DNA of 64,000 bases from Flavobacterium arcticum (GCF_003344925.1 NZ_CP031188.1:2587001-2651000); one strand, 5' to 3'. Positions 18,091-27,606 are shown, numbered from the stretch's first letter. Made by a program: numbers and translations. Notes: generated from the letters alone by a model not told the origin.

Positions 18091-19587
18091 ATGAAAAGAA
18101 AGATAATCACAGCCGTTATGGCTCTTAGTATATTCACCGCATCAACAGTTTCATGTAGTGACGATTTTATAGAAAGAGACATTGTTTACCAAATAGCTTC
18201 AGAAAACTATTTTAACTCACAAGAAGACTATTATAATGGGCTTATAGCCGCATATGATCTTTTGCATGCCTCTTACCCTAACGTTATTATGGGCGAAATC
18301 GCTTCAGATAACACTCTCGCAGGAGGAGAAAGTGCAAATGATGTTATAGGCTGGCAACAGGTAGACCTAATGATACATACACCTGTAAATGCTAATCTTA
18401 GAGATATCTGGAATTGGATGTTCTCGGGTGTAAATAGAGCAAACTATATATTAGAATTTAAAGATAAAACCGAATTTGAGGGTAAAGCCCAAATTATTGC
18501 CGAAGCTCGTTTTCTTAGAGCATATTATCATTTTGAGCTAGTAAAATGGTTTGGCGGTATTCCGCTTAAAGGCGATGCGAGATTCGAGTTTGGTGATGAA
18601 ACTTCTATACCACGTTCTTCAAAAGAAGAAGTATATGCAAGTATTCAGGAAGATCTTTTATTAGCCATAGAGGATCTTGATATACAAGCTCCAGAGATAG
18701 GAAGAGCTTCAAAAGGTGCTGCACAAGCACTACTAGGAAAAGCCTATTTATATGACGGAAAATACAGCGAAGCTGCTGCTATTTTAGAGCAGGTAATTAC
18801 AGATGGTAATTACAGCTTAGTAACCGATTATAATTCAATATTTGAGTTTGAAGGTGAAAACGGACCCGAATCAGTATTCGAAGTACAATATACTGATGTA
18901 GAAGGTGCAAGTTTTGATTGCCTACAATGTGTAGAAGGTAATGTTGCCGTAGGTTTTAGTGGTCCTAGAAACTATGAAGGACCGTTATTCACATCAGGAT
19001 TTAGTTGTAATGTGCCAACTGTTGAAGGAGCTTCAATTTTTGAAGATGGCGATTTAAGAGAAGATGTAACGATACTAAATATGGAAGAGTGGATTGCCGA
19101 AAACATGGCTATAGACCCTGATGTAAATGTAAGTTATGGTCCTGGTTATAAAAACACAGGTTATTTTAACCGTAAATACATCCCTAGAAAAAGAAGCGAT
19201 CAGGCTGCTGGTGACCTTAACCTTACTAACCCTAACAATTACAGAGCTATTCGTTACTCTGATGTGCTACTTATGGCAGCCGAAGCTTTTAACAGATCTG
19301 GTAATGATGTTAAGGCAAGACAATATGTAAATGAAGTAAGAAGAAGAGCTTTTGGCGATACTGATCACGATTTTACAGCAAATGGCGAAACATTACTAAG
19401 CTTCATTTTAGAAGAAAGAAGAAGAGAACTATTTGGTGAAGGGCATCGTTTCTTCGACCTTGTAAGAACAGGTAGAGCTGCACAGGAAATTGACAATTTC
19501 ACAACAGGCAAAAACGAAGTTTTCCCTATACCTCTAGAAGAAATACAATTCTCTAACGGTAACTGGGAACAAAACCCTAATTATTAA
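18091..19587 (+). CDS. SusD/RagB-type nutrient-binding lipoprotein
   Basis: A surface lipoprotein of 498 residues. Its lipobox cysteine (STVSCSDDF) is followed by the SusD helical framework with tetratricopeptide-like pairs (for example IIAEARFLRAYYHFELVKWF and FILEERRRELFGEGHRFFDL). It acts as the lid of the SusC channel and binds glycan. The family match rests on these conserved segments and on the gene directly following susC. Confidence 0.96.
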   Translation: MKRKIITAVMALSIFTASTVSCSDDFIERDIVYQIASENYFNSQEDYYNGLIAAYDLLHASYPNVIMGEIASDNTLAGGESANDVIGWQQVDLMIHTPVNANLRDIWNWMFSGVNRANYILEFKDKTEFEGKAQIIAEARFLRAYYHFELVKWFGGIPLKGDARFEFGDETSIPRSSKEEVYASIQEDLLLAIEDLDIQAPEIGRASKGAAQALLGKAYLYDGKYSEAAAILEQVITDGNYSLVTDYNSIFEFEGENGPESVFEVQYTDVEGASFDCLQCVEGNVAVGFSGPRNYEGPLFTSGFSCNVPTVEGASIFEDGDLREDVTILNMEEWIAENMAIDPDVNVSYGPGYKNTGYFNRKYIPRKRSDQAAGDLNLTNPNNYRAIRYSDVLLMAAEAFNRSGNDVKARQYVNEVRRRAFGDTDHDFTANGETLLSFILEERRRELFGEGHRFFDLVRTGRAAQEIDNFTTGKNEVFPIPLEEIQFSNGNWEQNPNY

Positions 19588-19599
19588 AAAATAAGAGAT

Positions 19600-21159
19600 A
19601 TGAAAAAACTAAAATTAATATTCAGCATTCTGTTTATTGGCATATTAGCAGGATGTAGTGAAGATGAAAACGATTTATCGTTTGTAAATAATGCTCCGGC
19701 ACCACAAAACATATCAGCGCTATTCACTATTTCGCAAGACAATACAGGACTAGTTACTATTGCACCTAATGGTGAAGGAGTTGTTGGGTTTGATGTATAT
19801 TATGGCGATGGTACTGTAGAGCCTACTGCTGTAAACGTAGGACAAAAAACCACACATACCTATACCGAAGGACAATATGATGTAACAATTGTAGGACATG
19901 GCGTTACAGGCAATAGTACTGAGGTTACATTACCATTAACGGTGACTTTTATTGCGCCTGAAAACATTAATGTAACTATAGTAACTGTTTTAGGTAATCC
20001 ATTAAAGATTAACGTGAGCGCAACTGCTGATTATGAAACATTCTTTGATGTTACCTATGGCGAAGATCCTGCGCAAGAAGCTGTAGAGTTTAATGAAGGG
20101 CAAACAGTAAACCATACCTATAGCGATATTGGCACTTATACAGTTACTGTAACAGCATATAGCGGTGGTGCTGCAACTGCAGTATATACTGAAGAGGTTA
20201 CTATCAATAACCCGCTTACATTACCTATCACATTCGAAGTTGCAAGTCTTAACTATACAATTACTGATTTTAATGGTAATGCTTCGGCAGTAATAGATAA
20301 CCCTGATGTTTCAGGTTTTAATACAAGTAGTAAAGTAGGTGCTATGACGCCTGGTAGTGGTGTATTTACAGGTGGTTTCTTAACGCTTGATGAGCCTATA
20401 GCTTTTGCTGCCAACGAGCATGATATTAAAATAAAAGTATGGTCGCCTGAGGCAGGAATACCTGTTATTATTAAAATAGAAGATGCTAATGATTCAAATA
20501 TTTTTTATGAAGCTGCTATCGCTACTACTACTGTAGCTAACGAATGGGAAGAGATTGTATATGACTTCTCAGGAGCTAGTTTAACTGAGTCCTATTCGAG
20601 AATAGTTATCTTCTTTAATGCAGGAAATGAAGGGAATGGTGATACTTATTATTTTGATGATATAGAACTCTTTAATGGTTCTGATCCTGTAGAGCTTCCA
20701 CTTACTTTTGAGAGCCCAACTCAGGACATTACATGGAATAACTTTGGTGGTGCAATAGGTAATAAAATAGCCAACCCTAATGCTTCAGGGATAAATACAA
20801 CTGCTAATGTAGGAGAATTTGTAAAAAATGCAGGTTCAGAAACTTGGGCAGGTATAGCCATACCTATGGATGCACCTATTGATTTTTCGACAATGCAACA
20901 AATAAAAGTAAAAGTATGGTCGCCACAAGCAGGTATACCAGTACTTATAAAACTTGAAAATATGGAACCGCATGATACGGCTCTTGATTTAGAAGTACAA
21001 ACAACAACTACCGTTGCAAACCAGTGGGAAGAAATTACATTTGATTTCTCAGGTATAAATAATGCTAATAACTATCAACAAATAGTACTTTTCTTCAACT
21101 TCGGTGTTTCCGGAACAGGAGAATCATACTACTTTGATGATGTACAATTATCAAATTAA
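19600..21159 (+). CDS. PKD-containing surface glycan-binding lipoprotein
   Basis: A 519-residue lipoprotein (lipobox AGCSEDE). Residues about 30-205 form two PKD-like immunoglobulin domains (FDVYYGDG and FDVTYGED are the PKD-type turns). They are followed by two related beta-sandwich domains (about 207-360 and 365-519). Each of these contains KVWSP-AGIPVLIK, WEEI-FDFSG and a closing TYYFDDIEL-type strand, as in carbohydrate-binding modules. No catalytic motif is visible. Its position between susD and a GH16 gene fits a glycan-capturing role on the cell surface. The two sandwich domains look like an internal duplication. Confidence 0.8.
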   Translation: MKKLKLIFSILFIGILAGCSEDENDLSFVNNAPAPQNISALFTISQDNTGLVTIAPNGEGVVGFDVYYGDGTVEPTAVNVGQKTTHTYTEGQYDVTIVGHGVTGNSTEVTLPLTVTFIAPENINVTIVTVLGNPLKINVSATADYETFFDVTYGEDPAQEAVEFNEGQTVNHTYSDIGTYTVTVTAYSGGAATAVYTEEVTINNPLTLPITFEVASLNYTITDFNGNASAVIDNPDVSGFNTSSKVGAMTPGSGVFTGGFLTLDEPIAFAANEHDIKIKVWSPEAGIPVIIKIEDANDSNIFYEAAIATTTVANEWEEIVYDFSGASLTESYSRIVIFFNAGNEGNGDTYYFDDIELFNGSDPVELPLTFESPTQDITWNNFGGAIGNKIANPNASGINTTANVGEFVKNAGSETWAGIAIPMDAPIDFSTMQQIKVKVWSPQAGIPVLIKLENMEPHDTALDLEVQTTTTVANQWEEITFDFSGINNANNYQQIVLFFNFGVSGTGESYYFDDVQLSN

Positions 21160-21164
21160 AAACT

Positions 21165-22808
21165 ATGAAAAAGACATTAACAATTATAGGAAAGTGCCTT
21201 ATGCTACTTATTTTAGTAAGTAGTTGTCAGGACGACGATAAAACATTTGGGAGTTTAGATGCCCCAACCAATTTAGAAGCAACTTACGAAATAATAGGGC
21301 AATCAGTTGAATTCCCAAATGGAGATGGCTCAGGAAATGTACTATTAAAAGCCTCTGCAGAAAATGCAATAAGCTATAAATATATTTTCCCCGACCAATC
21401 ATCAGTAACAGTAAGCAGTGGTGAGTATACCAAAAGGTTTACTACCAATGGTGTTAACTCTTATGAAGTTACCGTTATCGCTTACGGAAAAGGTGGCGTT
21501 GCTAGTAGCTTAACCTTTATGGTAGAAGATGTACTAAGTAACTTTAATGATCCTGAAACAGTAGCCTTATTAACTGGAGGTGCAAGCAAAGTATGGTACT
21601 GGGCAGCAGCGACTGCTGGACATATTGGTGTAGGTCCTAATGATGGTTCAGAAAACAATGGATGGCCAAGTTACTATTCTGCAACTCCTTTTGAAAAAGC
21701 AGGATCAGAAGATAGCGATTGTCTTTATGAAAATGTATTGACATTTACCCAAGATGGCGAGATTGTAAAATATACCCTTGATAACGGAGGAAGAACATTC
21801 TTTAATGCTAGTTATAATAGTGTAGGTGGCGAAGATTCATCTTCAGATCTTTGTCAGCCTTTTGATACTTCTGGTGAAAAAATAGCCGTATTAGGTCCAG
21901 CAGATGCTATTACACCTCAATATGAAACAACAGGTACACAAATGACTTTTTCAGATGGTGGCTTCATGGGGTACTACATTGGTACAAATACCTATGAAAT
22001 AGTATCAATAACCGAAAACACAATGACAGTAAGAGCTGTTATGGGTAATGATGCTAGCTTAGCTTGGTATCATATATTTACAACACAACCTCCTTACTCT
22101 GATGACGAACCAGTATATGATAACTTAGTATTCTCTGATGAATTTGATGTTGACGGTGCTCCTGACCCTACTATCTGGAATATGGAAATAGGTAATGGTA
22201 CTAATGGTTGGGGTAATAACGAAGCACAGTACTACCGCGCAGAAAATGCTGTAGTACAAGGCGGAAACCTTATAATTACAGCAAAACAGGAAGCTTTCAA
22301 TGGATTTAACTACACCTCTGCACGTATGAACACGCACAACAACTTTGATTTTACCTATGGTAAAGTAGAAATGCGTGCAAAACTGCCTACAGGTGGAGGT
22401 ACATGGCCTGCATTATGGATGTTGGGTTCTAACTACCAAACAATATCTTGGCCAGCTTGTGGAGAGACAGATATTATGGAACATGTAGGTAACGACCAGA
22501 ACACAATTCATGGTACACTACATTACCCAGGCAATTCGGCTGGTAATGCAAACACCAGCTCTACAGTTGTAGAAGGCGTTTCAGATGAGTTTCACATCTA
22601 TACTGTTAACTGGAGTCCAAACTTCATACGATTCTATGTAGATGGTAATGAATTTAAAACTTTTGCAAACTCACCCGAAGTACCATACAATTGGGATTTC
22701 TTCCTAATATTCAACGTAGCAATGGGTGGTAGCTTTGGTGGTACTATAGACCCTTCGTTTACAGAATCTAGTATGGAGGTTGATTATGTAAGAGTATATC
22801 AAGAATAA
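21165..22808 (+). CDS. GH16 beta-glucanase (laminarinase-type) lipoprotein
   Basis: A 547-residue surface lipoprotein (lipobox VSSCQDD). It has a PKD-like domain (about 30-110), a second non-catalytic domain (about 125-300), then a GH16 domain from about 315 to the end. The catalytic motif is GETDIME with nucleophile Glu434, Asp436 and acid/base Glu439; WNMEIGNGTNGWGNNEAQYY is the usual substrate-cleft strand. GH16 enzymes with this E-x-D-x-x-E motif cleave beta-1,3- or mixed-linked glucans. It would cut bound glucan at the surface for import by SusC/D. Confidence 0.92.
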   Translation: MKKTLTIIGKCLMLLILVSSCQDDDKTFGSLDAPTNLEATYEIIGQSVEFPNGDGSGNVLLKASAENAISYKYIFPDQSSVTVSSGEYTKRFTTNGVNSYEVTVIAYGKGGVASSLTFMVEDVLSNFNDPETVALLTGGASKVWYWAAATAGHIGVGPNDGSENNGWPSYYSATPFEKAGSEDSDCLYENVLTFTQDGEIVKYTLDNGGRTFFNASYNSVGGEDSSSDLCQPFDTSGEKIAVLGPADAITPQYETTGTQMTFSDGGFMGYYIGTNTYEIVSITENTMTVRAVMGNDASLAWYHIFTTQPPYSDDEPVYDNLVFSDEFDVDGAPDPTIWNMEIGNGTNGWGNNEAQYYRAENAVVQGGNLIITAKQEAFNGFNYTSARMNTHNNFDFTYGKVEMRAKLPTGGGTWPALWMLGSNYQTISWPACGETDIMEHVGNDQNTIHGTLHYPGNSAGNANTSSTVVEGVSDEFHIYTVNWSPNFIRFYVDGNEFKTFANSPEVPYNWDFFLIFNVAMGGSFGGTIDPSFTESSMEVDYVRVYQE

Positions 22809-22844
22809 TAGTTTTTTCGCATCTTTTCTAATTCACACTTCAAT

Positions 22845-22878
22845 GAGAAGAAGGTTGGTTTATCCAATCTTCTTACTC
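22845..22878 (+). other. Intercistronic hairpin between the GH16 and GH3 genes
   Basis: AAGAAGGTTGG pairs with CCAATCTTCTT (one G-U) around TTTAT, extended by GAG/CTC across a bulge. It lacks a T run, so it is more likely an mRNA-processing or stability element than a terminator. It sits in the only gap of more than 15 bases in the operon. Confidence 0.55.
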
Positions 22879-22900
22879 GTTGATATTTTCAAAAATTATA

Positions 22901-25204
22901 ATGAAATATAATTTCCCAAAATATGCTGTAGTTGTAACTTTACTTGTTACACTAAGCTGTACTACAACAAAACAAAAAAATGTTTTAAATACAGCTAAAC
23001 CAGCACCCCAATCAATCATAGATCGAAAAGTAGATTCGGTATTAAACCTCATGACCCTCGAAGAAAAAGTAGGGCAAATGAACCAATATAATGGTTTTTG
23101 GGATGCTACAGGTCCTGCGCCACAAGATGGTGCAGCCGCAAAAAAATATGACCATCTTAAAAAAGGATGGGTAGGTTCTATGCTCAATGTAAGAGGTGTA
23201 AAAGATGTAAAAGTATTACAAAAAATAGCCGTAGAAGAAACCCGACTAGGCATACCCCTACTATTTGGGTACGATGTTATTCATGGTTATAAAACAATAA
23301 GCCCTATACCACTCGCCGAAGCAGCTAGCTGGGATATGGAAGCTATAAAAAAATCAGCCGAAATAGGCGCAGCCGAAGCAGCAGCTTCGGGTCTTAACTG
23401 GACGTTTGCCCCTATGGTAGATGTAGCACGCGATGCCCGCTGGGGTCGTGTTATGGAGGGTTCGGGGGAAGACCCATTCTTGGGCAGCCAAATAGCCATT
23501 GCCAGAGTACATGGTTTTCAGGGTAATTTTAGCGAGTTTAACCTTGCTGCCTGTGCTAAACATTTTGCAGGATATGCCTTTGCCGAATCGGGCAGAGATT
23601 ACAATACTGTAGATGTGAGTGATAATACACTACATAATATAATACTCCCACCGTTTAAGGCGGCTGCCGATGCAGGAGCACTTACTTTTATGAATGCTTT
23701 TAACGAGCTTGAAGGTATACCAGCAACAGGTAACGCCTACTTGCAAAGAAATATACTTAAAGGCGAATGGAACTTTGATGGCTTTATAGTATCTGACTGG
23801 GGTTCTATGGCAGAAATGATAAATCATGGCTATGCTAAAGATTTAAAACAAGCTGCTGAATATGCTGCCAATGCAGGATCTGATATGGATATGGAATCTT
23901 ACGGGTATGTAGGGCACCTTGCCGACTTGGTAAGAGAAGGTAAAGTTGACGAAGAAAAAGTTAACGATGCTGCACGCCGTATACTAAAAGTTAAGTTTCA
24001 ATTGGGGTTATTCGATAATCCATATAAATACTGCGATGAAAACCGCGAAAAAGAAACCATTGGTAAAAAAGCATTTCATGACGGTGTGCTAGATATGGCA
24101 AAAAAATCTATTGTATTACTTAAAAACGAGAACAACACACTTCCTTTAAAAAAACAAGGACAAAAAATAGCCGTAATAGGCGCATTGGCAAACGATAAAA
24201 CAAGCCCGCTTGGGAGTTGGAGAATCGGTGCTGATGATGGTACTGCTGTTTCTGTTTTAGAAGGTTTAAAGCAATATAATGGTAATGAACTAGTATATGC
24301 TAAAGGTGCCGATGTAGCCCTAGGTAACCCAATGTTTATAAGAGAAACTAAAATAAACATGACTGATAAAAGCGGTTTTAGCGAAGCGGTAAATACTGCT
24401 AAAAATGCTGATGTGGTTATTATGGTACTTGGCGAACACGGACTACAAACAGGTGAAGGTAGAAGTCGTAGCGAAATAGGACTACCAGGTGTACAACAAG
24501 AACTTTTAGAAACAGTATATAAAGCCAATCCTAATATTGTACTAGTATTAACCAACGGAAGACCGTTAACAATACCTTGGGCAGCAGAAAATATACCCGC
24601 TATAGTAGAAGCTTGGCACTTGGGTACACAAAGCGGTAACGCTATTGCACAGGTACTCTATGGCGACTATAACCCAAGTGGTAAACTACCTATGAGTTTC
24701 CCTCGTAATGTGGGACAATTACCTATTTATTACAATCATAAAAATACAGGTAGACCAATTGAAGAAGCACCCGAAAGCGTTTTTTGGTCGCATTATAATG
24801 ATGTTGATAATAGCCCCCTCTACCCTTTTGGTTATGGATTAAGCTATTCATCATTTGAATATTCTAACTTAAAAATTAGCTCTGATAAATTGACTACTAA
24901 TGGAAACATAACAATATCTGTAGATGTAAAAAACACTAGTAAAACCGATGGTAAAGAGGTAGTACAACTGTACCTGCATGACTTATATGCATCAGTTACT
25001 CGTCCTGTGCGTGAACTGAAAGGTTTTGAACTTACAGCCATAAAAGCAGGAGAAACTAAAACAGTAACGTTTACTATAAACGAAAAAACTATTGCCTTTT
25101 ATACAGCTAATAAAAAATGGGAATCAGAAACAGGCGATTTTAAAGTGTATGTAGGCGGAAGCTCTGATGCTACACTAGAAAGCAATTTTACTTATACGAA
25201 ATAA
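22901..25204 (+). CDS. GH3 beta-glucosidase lipoprotein (BglX-like)
   Basis: A 767-residue glycoside hydrolase. A lipobox-like LVTLSCTTT suggests membrane anchoring, probably on the periplasmic side. The N-terminal barrel has KHFAGY and the nucleophile Asp299 in GFIVSDWG; the alpha/beta sandwich follows, and a fibronectin III-like domain closes the protein (VSVDVKNTSKTDGKEVVQLY-type strands). It would release glucose from beta-linked oligosaccharides imported by SusC/D. The ATG at 22901 was chosen over a TTG seven codons upstream, which falls in the intercistronic hairpin region. Confidence 0.94.
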   Translation: MKYNFPKYAVVVTLLVTLSCTTTKQKNVLNTAKPAPQSIIDRKVDSVLNLMTLEEKVGQMNQYNGFWDATGPAPQDGAAAKKYDHLKKGWVGSMLNVRGVKDVKVLQKIAVEETRLGIPLLFGYDVIHGYKTISPIPLAEAASWDMEAIKKSAEIGAAEAAASGLNWTFAPMVDVARDARWGRVMEGSGEDPFLGSQIAIARVHGFQGNFSEFNLAACAKHFAGYAFAESGRDYNTVDVSDNTLHNIILPPFKAAADAGALTFMNAFNELEGIPATGNAYLQRNILKGEWNFDGFIVSDWGSMAEMINHGYAKDLKQAAEYAANAGSDMDMESYGYVGHLADLVREGKVDEEKVNDAARRILKVKFQLGLFDNPYKYCDENREKETIGKKAFHDGVLDMAKKSIVLLKNENNTLPLKKQGQKIAVIGALANDKTSPLGSWRIGADDGTAVSVLEGLKQYNGNELVYAKGADVALGNPMFIRETKINMTDKSGFSEAVNTAKNADVVIMVLGEHGLQTGEGRSRSEIGLPGVQQELLETVYKANPNIVLVLTNGRPLTIPWAAENIPAIVEAWHLGTQSGNAIAQVLYGDYNPSGKLPMSFPRNVGQLPIYYNHKNTGRPIEEAPESVFWSHYNDVDNSPLYPFGYGLSYSSFEYSNLKISSDKLTTNGNITISVDVKNTSKTDGKEVVQLYLHDLYASVTRPVRELKGFELTAIKAGETKTVTFTINEKTIAFYTANKKWESETGDFKVYVGGSSDATLESNFTYTK

Positions 25205-25205
25205 T

Positions 25206-25979
25206 ATGAAGAAAATAATAGTATTACTACACCTGTTTATTGTTGTTATTGCAACAGCGCAGGCACAAAAAGAGAAAGGTAAACTACTATGGGAAGAAAA
25301 CTTTGATGGTACTACCCTAAATGAGCAGGTTTGGAGGTATGAACTTGGCGACGGTTGTCCTAACATTTGCGGTTGGGGTAATAATGAACGCCAAATATAT
25401 ACTAAAGATAACCACAAGGTAGCAAACGGATTGCTTACCATTACCGTAAAAAAAGATGGTGAAAACTATACATCAACTCGCATAACTACTGCCAAGAAAA
25501 AAGAGTTTAAATATGGCTATATAGAGGCTCGTGCCAAAATACCTACAGGACACGGTATATGGCCTGCATTTTGGATGCTGGGCAGTAATATAAAGCAAGT
25601 AGGTTGGCCTATGGCTGGCGAAATTGATATCTTAGAGTATGTAGGTAAAGAACCTGATATGGTATTTACATCATTACACACACAAGACAGTCATGGTGAG
25701 ACAATTAATACCAAAAAAACACGTTTTGAAGATATAGAAGAAGGCTTCCATACCTATGCTATAGATTGGACGAAAGACTATATTAAATTTTATGTAGATG
25801 ACAAACTTGTATATACTTTTGCGCCTAAAGGTAAAACCGAAGCAGTATGGCCGTACGACCAACCATTCTATTTTATACTAAACGTTGCCGTAGGTGGCAA
25901 TTTTGGAGGTCCTGAAGTAGATGATACAATATTTCCACAGGAATTTATTATAGACTATATAAAAGTCTATGAGAATTAA
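25206..25979 (+). CDS. Second GH16 beta-glucanase, soluble exported form
   Basis: A compact single-domain GH16 of 257 residues with a signal peptide ending in AQAQ and no lipobox. The catalytic motif is GEIDILE (Glu139, Asp141, Glu144), flanked by WPAFWMLGSN and NVAVGGNFGG, both typical of laminarinases. It starts one base after the GH3 stop, so translation is probably coupled. Having no anchor, it is expected in the periplasm, or outside if exported further, complementing the surface GH16. Confidence 0.94.
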   Translation: MKKIIVLLHLFIVVIATAQAQKEKGKLLWEENFDGTTLNEQVWRYELGDGCPNICGWGNNERQIYTKDNHKVANGLLTITVKKDGENYTSTRITTAKKKEFKYGYIEARAKIPTGHGIWPAFWMLGSNIKQVGWPMAGEIDILEYVGKEPDMVFTSLHTQDSHGETINTKKTRFEDIEEGFHTYAIDWTKDYIKFYVDDKLVYTFAPKGKTEAVWPYDQPFYFILNVAVGGNFGGPEVDDTIFPQEFIIDYIKVYEN

Positions 25980-26000
25980 AATTTTATTTTATTGTTTAAG

Positions 26001-26240
26001 TTAGTTACTAAAAAGGATGCTCTGTTGAGTATCCTTTTTTATTTCTCCTTCTAATTTTTCTATACCTCTTAATAAAAGAAAAGTCATAAATCCAAAAATC
26101 CAAATTGGCATAATATTAAAAAGTGCAGATATATAATCTCCATTAAAAATGTAATTGAGAACAATTTTAATACAGATTTGAGCAAAAACAGTTGTTAATG
26201 AAGCTAATATATACAAGAACCTAACTAATTTAACTTTCAT
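26001..26240 (-). CDS. Small membrane protein, function unknown
   Basis: A 79-residue protein with two membrane segments (LYILASLTTVFAQICIKIVL and IMPIWIFGFMTFLLL), a charged segment and the tail KKDTQQSILFSN. It is not recognised. It overlaps the preceding Coa1-like gene by 11 bases on the same strand, suggesting translational coupling. The terminator hairpin of the region lies inside its last codons. Confidence 0.6.
   Translation of the reverse strand: MKVKLVRFLYILASLTTVFAQICIKIVLNYIFNGDYISALFNIMPIWIFGFMTFLLLRGIEKLEGEIKKDTQQSILFSN
26010..26039. terminator. Terminator at the convergence of the PUL operon and the YeeE/YedE operon
   Basis: AAAAAGGATGC and GTATCCTTTTT form a stem with one G-U pair. 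On the plus strand it ends the PUL operon. On the minus strand it lies within the last codons of the small membrane protein gene. Confidence 0.75.
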
Positions 26241-26586
26241 CTTTTATTATTATTTGTTTTACATCCCATTTTCTCTCCCAGTCCTGTTCCATATAGATTT
26301 CAACTTCTATCTCTGATTTCTCTCCAATTACTTTAGTCTCTATTTTTGTTTGTTTTGTACCGTCGGAGTATTTTATAATCACAGTATGTGGAAAGTTTCC
26401 AAAATCTTTAACTTGTCCTATTTTCTGTACTAAATCACTATTATCTTTAATGTAATCCAAAGCGACCTCATATTCTTTAGAAAATTGAGTACGTATTGTA
26501 TTTACTAAAGGAAATAGTATGTATATTAAAATAATACCAGAAGACAGTATCGTTAAATAGTATTTTAAAAAGCGTTTAGGGTTCAT
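26230..26586 (-). CDS. Membrane-anchored protein resembling the Coa1 family
   Basis: A 118-residue protein with one N-terminal membrane segment (YYLTILSSGIILIYILFPLV), then a small alpha/beta domain with IKDNSDLVQKIGQ and a strand-rich end (KSEIEVEIYMEQDWERKWDV). The layout resembles the cytochrome oxidase assembly factor Coa1/Tim21-like proteins common in flavobacteria. The match is by overall pattern only, and a respiratory role is not shown. It is encoded 10 bases after the YeeE/YedE genes and overlaps the next gene. Confidence 0.5.
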   Translation of the reverse strand: MNPKRFLKYYLTILSSGIILIYILFPLVNTIRTQFSKEYEVALDYIKDNSDLVQKIGQVKDFGNFPHTVIIKYSDGTKQTKIETKVIGEKSEIEVEIYMEQDWERKWDVKQIIIKDES

Positions 26587-26596
26587 TCCTTTAGTG

Positions 26597-27010
26597 TTAA
26601 TGCGGTAATTTATCTTTCAAAACACCATAAAGGTAAGTTCCTACTAAAGCACCTAAAAGCACTACACCTATACCCCAAAAACCTGCGCCTATCAATATAT
26701 ACATAGGTCCTGGGCAAGTACCTACAAGCCCCCAACCTAAGCCAAACAGTATTCCGCCAATAATATAATTGGTAAATCCTTTTTCTTTATCAGGTATGTT
26801 TATAGGCTGTCCTGTAATATCTTTTACCTTTCCTCTCTTTATAATTTGTATGCCCACTACTCCTACTACAATAGCCGTCATGATAATACCAAACATATGG
26901 AACGACTGGAAATGAAACATTTCGTAAATGCGATACCATGATACGGCTTCTGACTTTGTAAGCACAATACCAAATACTAACCCTACCAATAAATATTTTA
27001 TAAATTTCAT
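26597..27010 (-). CDS. YeeE/YedE-type sulfur transporter, second half (DUF6691-like)
   Basis: A 137-residue membrane protein with four predicted segments. It contains GILFGLGWGLVGTCPGPMY, where the GxCPGP cysteine corresponds to one of the conserved cysteines of YeeE/TsuA transporters. It pairs with the 186-residue protein encoded 12 bases upstream; together they correspond to one full-length YeeE/YedE. The family imports thiosulfate or related sulfur compounds across the inner membrane. Confidence 0.85.
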   Translation of the reverse strand: MKFIKYLLVGLVFGIVLTKSEAVSWYRIYEMFHFQSFHMFGIIMTAIVVGVVGIQIIKRGKVKDITGQPINIPDKEKGFTNYIIGGILFGLGWGLVGTCPGPMYILIGAGFWGIGVVLLGALVGTYLYGVLKDKLPH

Positions 27011-27022
27011 AGTCTTGTTTTC

Positions 27023-27583
27023 TTAATTAAAAAATAGTGGTAATAATAACCACGACATAATAAGCCCTCCTATAAAAAAACCTATTACCGCTATAAGCGA
27101 TGGTAATTGTAAGTTACTCAATCCTGTAATGGCATGCCCAGAGGTACATCCGCCAGCATAGCGTGTACCAAAGCCTACTAATAGCCCTCCCAGTAGTAAT
27201 ATAGCAAGCATTTTAGGCGATTGTAATGCTTCTGTACCTACTAATGCATCTGGTAATAATTTCCCTTCGGGAGCGTCAATATGCAGTTGTTGCAACTCGG
27301 TTACCGTTTGCGGGTTCAGGTTAACACCGCTACCATCACTCAGGTAAGTAGTAGCAATATACCCGCCAAGCATAGCACCCAGTACTACAACAAGATTCCA
27401 ACGTTGGTTTTTCCAATCGAAACGGAAAAAGGATACATTTTTTCCCGCTCCAAAAGCCGAGCACATCGTGCGCAAGTTAGATGACATTCCAAATGTTTTT
27501 CCGAAATATATAAGTAAGAGCATTATTACCCCTATAAGTAGTCCCGAAACATACCAAGACCAAGTACCATAAAAACTATACAT
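27023..27583 (-). CDS. YeeE/YedE-type sulfur transporter, first half
   Basis: A 186-residue membrane protein with the motif [18 protein letters not shown], the cysteine signature of the family, and an earlier MCSAFGAG. It is the first gene of a four-gene minus-strand operon with the second transporter half, a Coa1-like protein and a small membrane protein. The thiosulfate/sulfane-sulfur role is inferred from the family; no persulfide dioxygenase gene is adjacent. Confidence 0.87.
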   Translation of the reverse strand: MYSFYGTWSWYVSGLLIGVIMLLLIYFGKTFGMSSNLRTMCSAFGAGKNVSFFRFDWKNQRWNLVVVLGAMLGGYIATTYLSDGSGVNLNPQTVTELQQLHIDAPEGKLLPDALVGTEALQSPKMLAILLLGGLLVGFGTRYAGGCTSGHAITGLSNLQLPSLIAVIGFFIGGLIMSWLLLPLFFN

Positions 27584-27598
27584 AACTATAAATTTTCA

Positions 27599-27606
27599 CA
27601 AAAATA
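27599..27606 (-). promoter_or_regulatory. Promoter -7 element of the YeeE/YedE operon
   Basis: Minus-strand TATTTTTG, 15 bases before the start codon at 27583. Confidence 0.55.

Noticed and set aside
24076..24555. 159-codon minus-strand frame opposite the GH3 gene
   Set aside because: Antisense shadow of a gene with a complete GH3 motif set.
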